Shown piece after piece: positions 6,759-10,933 of a stretch of DNA of 10,933 nucleotides. The stretch is taken from positions 1 through 10,933 of the forward strand of contig CAZLJD010000027.1 of NCBI GenBank assembly GCA_964559865.1, read 5' to 3'. The position numbers and the translations under genes are program-made. The notes under the pieces were generated by a model that was not told where the DNA came from, ran no database searches, and worked only from the letters and a program-made list of their open reading frames with translations. Every line of letters starts with the position of its first letter. Position 1 is the first letter of the stretch. This DNA comes from JAGHAJ01 sp964559865 [NCBI: uncultured Synergistota bacterium]. GTDB taxonomy: Bacteria; Synergistota; JAGHAJ01.

Positions 6759-8380
6759 AGAAGTTTAAGGGTATAGGTTTATCGAGTGGTATCGCTATAG
6801 GGAAAGTCGTCTTATACACAACAGCATCTGCAGATGTTAACATAGAAGAAAAAGACAGCCTGCCATTAGAGGAAAAAAAGAATGAATTCCACAAAGCAAT
6901 AGAGCAGGTAGAAAGGGAAATGGAGGATTTCCATGACAAGCTCGTAGCTAAAGGTGCAAAGAAAGAAGCAGAAATTTTTCAAGCACACATTCTTTTCCTA
7001 AAAGACCCTTTTATAAGTACCAAGGTGGAAAACTACTTAGCTGAAGGATACACACTCGTTGCCTCATTAAAGCGAGCATTCGAAGAAATGGCCAAAATGC
7101 TAAGCCAAACAAAAAGTGAATACTTCAGAGAAAGGATAAAAGATGTGGAAGATGTTGCAAGGAGAGTTATCAACTGCGTGTTACAAAAAAAAGACTTCTC
7201 CTCACCGCAGTTACTCAACTCAGCCATTGTGATAGCAAAAGATTTGGCACCATCAGAGGTGGTAATACTCGCTGAGAAAGGCATAAAAGGATTTGTCACA
7301 GAAGCTGGGGGACTCACATCACACATGGCAATTATCACTGAAGCACTTGGTATTCCTGCTGTCATTGGCGTTAAAGGTATCTACAAATATGCAGAAAACT
7401 CCACTTTCTGCATAATCGATGGAAAAAGTGGAACAGTTATAATAGACCCCTCTGAAAACACCATCGAAGAATTCGAGAGTATAAAGGAGAAAATCAAAAT
7501 AGAGGAAAAAGAATTGGATAGAGCAAAATTCATGAAAGCTGTTACAACCTTTGGCAAAAAGGTGGACGTCTACGCAAATATAGCAAAAGTAGAAGATGCC
7601 GACATTGCTCTTAAAGAAGGTGCTGAAGGAGTAGGGCTCTTCCGAACGGAATTTTTATTCCTTGATAGAGATACAGCACCTACGGAGGAGGAACAATTTG
7701 GTATATACAGAGCAGTGGCAGAAAGATTCGGCGGTAAGCCCGTCATTATACGCACAATTGACATAGGTGGGGACAAACAAGTACCATACTTAAAGCGAAA
7801 TAAAGAGCTTAATCCCTCATTAGGAGTTCGAGGCATAAGAATGTGCTTATCAGACAAAGAGCTATTCAAAACGCAGCTTCGGGCCCTTCTACGAGCAAGT
7901 GCCTATGGAAGGGTTAAAATTATGTACCCTATGATAGCAGTAGAAGAAGAGGTAGAAATGGCAAACAAAATATTAAACGAGGTAAAAAAGGATCTATCCC
8001 GGAACAAAACTCCTTTCGATACACAACTAGAAGTGGGTATAATGATAGAGATTCCCTCCGCTGCATTAAATGCCGAAAGACTCGCAGAAATGGTAGATTT
8101 TTTCAGCATAGGTACAAATGATCTCATCCAATACACGTTCGCCTCGGACAGAACAAATGAAAATCTAACTTACTTGTACCAACCACTACATCCAGCCATT
8201 ACCAAACTCATAGAGATGACAGTGAAAGCTGCCCACAAAGTAGGCAAACGAGTAGGAGTATGTGGTGAAATCGCAGGCGAACCCACAATCATTCCCAGGT
8301 TAGTAAAGATGGACATAGATGAACTAAGCGTTTCACCTCTAAAGATACCCCGTGTAAAAGGTGCCGTGCGGAATACCTAA
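6755..8380 (+). CDS. ptsI: PTS enzyme I (phosphoenolpyruvate-protein phosphotransferase)
   Basis: Cytoplasmic enzyme that autophosphorylates from PEP and charges HPr. It has 541 residues, about 30 short of the common 570, and the shortfall is after the RVKGAVR end motif. The active histidine is H190 in GGLTSHMAI; most enzymes I read GGRTSHTAI here, so two flanking residues differ. The swivelling HPr-binding helices (about 35-145) and the PEP-binding barrel are present, with GLFRTEFLF, IRTIDIGGDK, GTNDLIQY and the catalytic C503 in GVCGEIAGEP. The start ATG overlaps the dhaM stop as ATGA, so the two are translationally coupled. It is the last gene of the operon. The overlap suggests a dedicated EI-HPr pair for this system. 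Confidence 0.95.
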   Translation: MKKFKGIGLSSGIAIGKVVLYTTASADVNIEEKDSLPLEEKKNEFHKAIEQVEREMEDFHDKLVAKGAKKEAEIFQAHILFLKDPFISTKVENYLAEGYTLVASLKRAFEEMAKMLSQTKSEYFRERIKDVEDVARRVINCVLQKKDFSSPQLLNSAIVIAKDLAPSEVVILAEKGIKGFVTEAGGLTSHMAIITEALGIPAVIGVKGIYKYAENSTFCIIDGKSGTVIIDPSENTIEEFESIKEKIKIEEKELDRAKFMKAVTTFGKKVDVYANIAKVEDADIALKEGAEGVGLFRTEFLFLDRDTAPTEEEQFGIYRAVAERFGGKPVIIRTIDIGGDKQVPYLKRNKELNPSLGVRGIRMCLSDKELFKTQLRALLRASAYGRVKIMYPMIAVEEEVEMANKILNEVKKDLSRNKTPFDTQLEVGIMIEIPSAALNAERLAEMVDFFSIGTNDLIQYTFASDRTNENLTYLYQPLHPAITKLIEMTVKAAHKVGKRVGVCGEIAGEPTIIPRLVKMDIDELSVSPLKIPRVKGAVRNT

Positions 8381-8387
8381 GGAATAA

Positions 8388-8423
8388 CAGCATGCTGCCT
8401 CCCGCGCGGGAGGCAGCATGCTG
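8388..8423. terminator. 36-bp perfect palindrome after ptsI, probable bidirectional terminator
   Basis: An 18-base arm beginning CAGCATGCTG and ending CCCGC (8388-8405) is followed directly by its exact reverse complement (8406-8423). It begins 7 bases after the ptsI stop, between convergent genes. The stem is GC-rich and very stable, but only a short pyrimidine stretch follows (CCTTTCTC), so it departs from the classic stem-plus-U-run form. Termination or 3' protection of the operon message is the likely job. Confidence 0.65.
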
Positions 8424-8490
8424 AACCTTTCTCACCTAACAACAGGCACTCCCACACCACAAATTACCCACCCTAACCCCTTTCACAGAC

Positions 8491-8724
8491 CTATCCCCTT
8501 AATTGCTTCTTGAGTTCTTCTATCTCCATTCTGAGCCTCGTAATTTCATCAACCATACGGTCAAATGTAACTCTCGCCCTTCCATCCATCGGCTCAGCAG
8601 AAACTACAAAACCAGAAAATCTAGGATACAAGAACTTGAAAGCTGTAAAGATAATGAGCAAAACCACAACCAGCAAAAATGCCCCCACTATCCAATCTAG
8701 TACTCCCGGTGGTAAAGGTGGCAT
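8491..8724 (-). CDS. Small single-pass membrane protein with C-terminal coiled coil, unknown function
   Basis: I do not recognise a family. The 77-residue product starts MPPLPPG, has one strong membrane helix (about residues 11-32, WIVGAFLLVVVLLIIFTAF), then a soluble part whose last 25 residues form a charged heptad-like helix (EITRLRMEIEELKKQL), a likely coiled coil. I chose ATG 8724 because GGGGGTG lies 7 bases upstream; a TTG two codons earlier (8730) sits too close to that site. A promoter lies just upstream. It converges with ptsI across the 36-bp palindrome and has no clear link to the DHA operon. Small anchored coiled-coil proteins often act as assembly or scaffold factors, but no function is assigned. 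Confidence 0.75.
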   Translation of the reverse strand: MPPLPPGVLDWIVGAFLLVVVLLIIFTAFKFLYPRFSGFVVSAEPMDGRARVTFDRMVDEITRLRMEIEELKKQLRG

Positions 8725-8759
8725 CTCCAAACACCCCCTTTGTTATATAGGTAAATTAT

Positions 8760-8787
8760 ATTTTACCCAATAAATCAAATTTGTCAA
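8760..8787 (-). promoter_or_regulatory. Promoter of the small membrane protein gene
   Basis: Read on the minus strand, TTGACA (8787-8782) is followed after 16 bases by TAAAAT (8765-8760), a five-of-six match to the -10 box. A TATAAT also occurs slightly downstream but at a 21-base spacing, which is too long. Transcription would start near 8753, about 30 bases before the ATG. Confidence 0.6.
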
Positions 8788-8789
8788 GA

Positions 8790-9434
8790 ATAAATTTTCG
8801 GCTACCGACACATAAAGACCTTTAAATTAACACACCAAAGACTCCTGAGGTCCTCAAAACAGCGACTATCAAACAACTGCCCCCCTCTCAAAACTACATA
8901 CTAACCTACACCTACTATACCCACCACACTCGAACCCACCTCTCCACCGCAACACTACATAGAAACCCAAGGAGATACCCGGTTAGAGCCCTCAAACCAT
9001 CACATCTGACAGGATTCTTATAAACATCAAGGCCTACAGCTTCAGCACCTACAAGAAAAACCTCATTGTCGGGACCATTCCCAATTGACTTGCTCTAATT
9101 TCTTCCCACATAGTCTACAACACCCTACAACCCCGAAGGTAAGTTCCTCTCAGACCACAAAACAGAGTATACTCCCCCAAGCTTATCATGTCTCCACAAG
9201 GATCACCAACCAAATAGTGTCTGCTACTCTTCACTCTCACCACACTAACCACACTCATTAGCTCCAACATTGTCAAGACCCTTCTCATCACCACCCTACT
9301 TACTTTCCATTCCCACAGCAACTTTCTGGTAAAAGGAAACCAACTCCCACTCGGAATTCCCTATAGCAATAAGCATTTCTAACCCAGACACAACTTCCCC
9401 CTCCCCGTACCCTGTACCCCAAAAGCTGCCTCAG
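8790..9434. other. About 645 bases without a convincing gene; strongly G-poor plus strand
   Basis: No gene with normal start, ribosome site and family signature is seen on either strand. The plus strand is very poor in G; bases 8881-8940 contain only one. The minus strand is therefore G/T-rich, unlike the A/G-rich coding strands of the operon. A minus-strand frame stays open for roughly 60 codons between about 9090 and 8910 without a usable start and without a match I recognise, and short minus-strand frames continue up to about 9460. A decayed gene or mobile element is possible, but not proven. Confidence 0.45.
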
Positions 9435-9463
9435 TTGTAAAGTATAGCCCACTGTAGTATAAT
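9435..9463 (+). promoter_or_regulatory. Promoter of the folT-like gene
   Basis: TTGTAA (9435-9440; four of six to TTGACA) and a perfect TATAAT (9458-9463) are spaced by 17 bases. The start point would be near 9470, giving a leader of about 32 bases with the AAGGAGGA ribosome site at 9487-9494. That leader is too short to hold a riboswitch aptamer. Confidence 0.75.
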
Positions 9464-9501
9464 TACAATCATCCAATCCACACAAAAAGGAGGAAAGATC
9501 A

Positions 9502-10038
9502 ATGAGTAAGACAAGAAGAATTGTCACAGATGGTATACTTATAGCCTTATCAATAGTACTAACAAGATTCTTCTCCATAAGACTGACCATATTTGGTGTA
9601 GAAGGCGTGAGGATCGGAGTAGGTCCACTTCCACTCATATTAGCAGGATTCATATTCGAGCCAACAGACGCGCTTCTCGCAGGAGCAATTTCCGACATAA
9701 TCGGTTATTCCATAAGCCCTATGGGGCCATACATTCCTTACTTCACCGTGACAACCGCACTGGGAGGTTGGATACCGCCTGCAGTCCACAAGTACATATT
9801 CAAGAAGAGCTTCAAGTTCTGGCATATATTTATATCCAACGCCGTAGGGGTTAGTGTAATATCAATGGCAATGGTCCCATATCTGCTGCACACAATATTC
9901 CACATGCCTTACACATTTCTCCTGATACCTCGTACCGTGGCTCTTCCAATCTATCTGTTCTTGTACCCATTCCTGATCTCCCTTATCATCAAGAAGGCCT
10001 GGCATTACAACACAAGCAATCACTCCATAAAAGCATAG
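9502..10038 (+). CDS. folT: ECF transporter S component, folate (FolT) family
   Basis: Membrane-embedded substrate-binding subunit of an energy-coupling factor vitamin importer, 178 residues, as usual for S components. Family features are an N-terminal RRIVTDGILIALSIVLTR helix, then RIGVGPLPLILAGFIFEP, ALLAGAISDIIGY and GPYIPYFTVTTALGG, matching the FolT arrangement of a GxLP loop, a conserved DxxG helix and a G-x-x-x-P/FT loop; about six hydrophobic helices are seen. No EcfA or EcfT gene is nearby, so it would share a module encoded elsewhere (group II ECF), as is common in Firmicutes. ATG 9502 has AAGGAGGA 7 bases upstream. It has its own promoter and no visible functional link to the DHA operon. 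Folate is a family-level assignment; other S substrates remain possible. Confidence 0.88.
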   Translation: MSKTRRIVTDGILIALSIVLTRFFSIRLTIFGVEGVRIGVGPLPLILAGFIFEPTDALLAGAISDIIGYSISPMGPYIPYFTVTTALGGWIPPAVHKYIFKKSFKFWHIFISNAVGVSVISMAMVPYLLHTIFHMPYTFLLIPRTVALPIYLFLYPFLISLIIKKAWHYNTSNHSIKA

Positions 10039-10239
10039 ACCAACCAAAAGCTAACAACTCCCGCCGGAAGAGGGAAATAAACACAGCTAGTGATGAGTGG
10101 CACCAGCTACATCACAACACCAACCAATAATACCCCAAATCAAAAGTCACTGTAGGGGAATCATCAAGAGAGAAGAGTAAAAGGTCAACCACCCCAATTA
10201 CTAGGAGAAGTTCCGGCACAAGGCTCACCTCACGCTGGT

Positions 10240-10255
10240 GCCTTAGATCTAAGGC
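10240..10255. terminator. 16-bp perfect palindrome downstream of folT
   Basis: GCCTTAGA (10240-10247) is followed directly by TCTAAGGC (10248-10255). It lies in the 10039-10284 gap between folT and the convergent GntR remnant and could act as a shared terminator, although no T run is seen. The rest of this gap shows no gene. Confidence 0.4.
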
Positions 10256-10284
10256 GAGGACACTTCTTCTAAGAGCTTCTCTAC

Positions 10285-10635
10285 CTAGCTTGAAGACCTC
10301 CTTATACGCCTCCTAACCAGTCTTTCCACCACCCTCGTTTCGCCTTCAATCATAGCACGGAGAATTTTTTTATGTTCATCTTTAATCTTCTCCAGTCTAT
10401 CCGGAACCCTCAGTGCAATGATCCTAACCCTCATGGTTAAAAGTAAGAACTCCTCCAGCATTTCCTTGAGCCGTACATTCCCGCTTAGCTTGTACATGTA
10501 GTAATCAAACTCAACATTCACATCATGCAAGGCAGCCACATCTTTCTGTAGCGTTCTTTTCTTCCATCATCCTCACGAATTCCTCAAGAACACGCCTATT
10601 TTCCTCTTTTAGCTTAACGTTCTTGTCAATAGGGA
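10285..10635 (-). pseudogene. Broken GntR-family regulator, FCD ligand-binding domain remnant
   Basis: Minus-strand remains of a FadR/GntR transcription factor. From 10539 down to the stop at 10285 one frame (84 codons) encodes the C-terminal half of an FCD domain: DVNVEF, LSGNVRLKEMLEEFL, then RVPDRLEKIKDEHKKIL and a helical end. Just upstream (about 10635-10560) a different frame continues the same domain (KLKEENRRVLEEFVRMMEE), so a frameshift lies near 10550. No winged-helix DNA-binding domain is found; homology ends where the tnpB fragment begins. Of the metal-site histidines normal in FCD domains, the one in the D-x-x-x-F-H motif is D here and the last is R. The gene is therefore truncated, frameshifted and probably non-functional. 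Confidence 0.7.
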
Positions 10636-10792
10636 AACAGAGCTTCTTCCTGAGACAGGTAAAGTAGTAGCAATAGATGTAGGACTCACACACTTTTGCA
10701 CACTATCGCCAGAGAAGAGATAGAAAAACCTGAGACATCTATTACAAATGGAAAAGAAATTAAAAAAGCTCTAGAGGAAACTATCAAGAAAA
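10634..10792 (+). pseudogene. tnpB: Internal fragment of a TnpB (IS605 OrfB) gene with two stops
   Basis: The plus frame reads ETELLPETGKVVAIDVGLTH, which is the TnpB RuvC-I segment with its catalytic aspartate (codon 10676-10678). It is followed, after a disturbed stretch, by RHLLQMEKKLKKL and RKLSRK, the conserved helix after RuvC-I in TnpB. In-frame TAG codons at 10721 and 10772 break it; the second replaces a position commonly glutamine, suggesting a C-to-T change. The match ends at 10792, exactly where the inverted repeat starts at 10793, so an element inserted into or beside an older, already decaying tnpB. The 5' part is missing, replaced by the GntR remnant on the other strand. Confidence 0.8.
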
Positions 10793-10913
10793 CTGACACA
10801 CTCTCTCCACTAAAGTGGAGAGGTTCTTTAGGCGAAGGTTGATAGTCTATGCTACCCTTATTCGCCTGGGGTTGCCAAACCCTCTACCCCTATCCAACCT
10901 CGGATTCAGGGTT
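10793..10913 (-). ncRNA. Candidate omegaRNA 3' scaffold, second copy
   Basis: Sequence and stems are identical to the left copy, read on the minus strand. If the scaffold ends at 10793, the guide would be the reverse complement of the bases just below it, starting TTTTCTTGATAG, which lies inside the old tnpB fragment. It is offered on structure and position alone. Confidence 0.35.
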
Positions 10914-10933
10914 ACTCTCTTTAATATGTTCAC
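10793..10933 (-). repeat. Right copy of 141-bp terminal inverted repeat (IS200/IS605 right end)
   Basis: This is the exact reverse complement of bases 1-141, so it is the same element end in opposite orientation. On the minus strand it carries the tnpB tail (10933-10847, stop included), the stem structures, and the right-end hairpin at 10803-10822. It abuts the older tnpB fragment directly. The element continues beyond the window edge and is not seen in full. Confidence 0.85.

Noticed and set aside
8503-8773. Plus-strand frames of 65 and 87 codons opposite the small membrane protein
   Set aside because: The minus-strand frame has a clean membrane helix, coiled coil, ribosome site and promoter; the plus frames have none of these.
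9464-9501. Tetrahydrofolate riboswitch upstream of folT
   Set aside because: A good promoter at 9435-9463 leaves only about 30 bases of leader, too short for an aptamer.
9300-9698. Minus-strand frame of 132 codons running from the gap into folT
   Set aside because: Half of it is antisense to folT and the other half is in the G-poor gap; a few residues faintly recall TnpB (LRQLLGYRVRGGG) but not enough to call a gene.
1-10933. Whole window as a complete composite transposon bounded by 141-bp inverted repeats
   Set aside because: The repeats are internal pieces of IS200/IS605-type ends cut at the window edge, and such elements do not use long terminal inverted repeats; a contig break fits better.
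1-10933. CRISPR array, tRNA or rRNA genes
   Set aside because: No regularly spaced repeats and no cloverleaf or rRNA-like conserved stretches were seen on either strand.

Overview
The window is a bacterial segment of about 43% GC (estimated by eye) dominated by one long plus-strand gene cluster for uptake and phosphorylation of dihydroxyacetone (DHA) or glycerol, driven by a phosphotransferase system (PTS). Heavy use of AGA/AGG and ATA codons, purine-rich coding strands, GTG/TTG starts, strong AGGAGG ribosome sites, sigma-A type promoters and a folate-type ECF S component together suggest a Firmicutes-like, probably thermophilic anaerobe. The taxonomic call is inference. The ends look like contig breaks at copies of an insertion sequence.

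Layout. Bases 1-141 and 10793-10933 are exact reverse complements. Each carries the 3' end of an IS200/IS605-type element: the last codons of tnpB, a string of small hairpins and the right-end hairpin. A decayed tnpB fragment (10634-10792, plus strand, with the RuvC-I motif) stops exactly where the right copy begins. A PRD-type PTS-controlled activator with EIIB- and EIIA-like C-terminal domains lies at 256-2292. Its stop is followed by a regulatory region with a 14-bp palindrome and a good promoter. The operon then runs: Gat-type EIIA (2540), Gat-type EIIB (2997), aquaglyceroporin (3355), dhaK (4214), dhaL (5357), dhaM-HPr fusion (6030) and enzyme I ptsI (6755). It ends at a 36-bp perfect palindrome (8388-8423). 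Convergent to it is a tiny membrane protein gene (minus strand, 8491-8724) with its own promoter. About 650 bases of apparently non-coding, G-poor sequence follow, then a promoter and a folT-like gene (9502-10038). Last come a palindrome and a broken GntR/FCD regulator fragment (minus strand).

How it works together. Enzyme I takes phosphate from PEP and passes it to the HPr domain fused to DhaM. The EIIA-like half of DhaM passes it to ADP held in DhaL, and DhaL phosphorylates DHA bound covalently on DhaK. The NPA/NPARD facilitator probably admits DHA or glycerol. The unusual point is that the Gat-type EIIA and EIIB genes have no EIIC permease, and the facilitator gene sits in its place. The EIIA/EIIB pair is most easily read as a phosphorylation sensor branch that controls the adjacent PRD activator, rather than as a transporter. 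This role is inferred from context.
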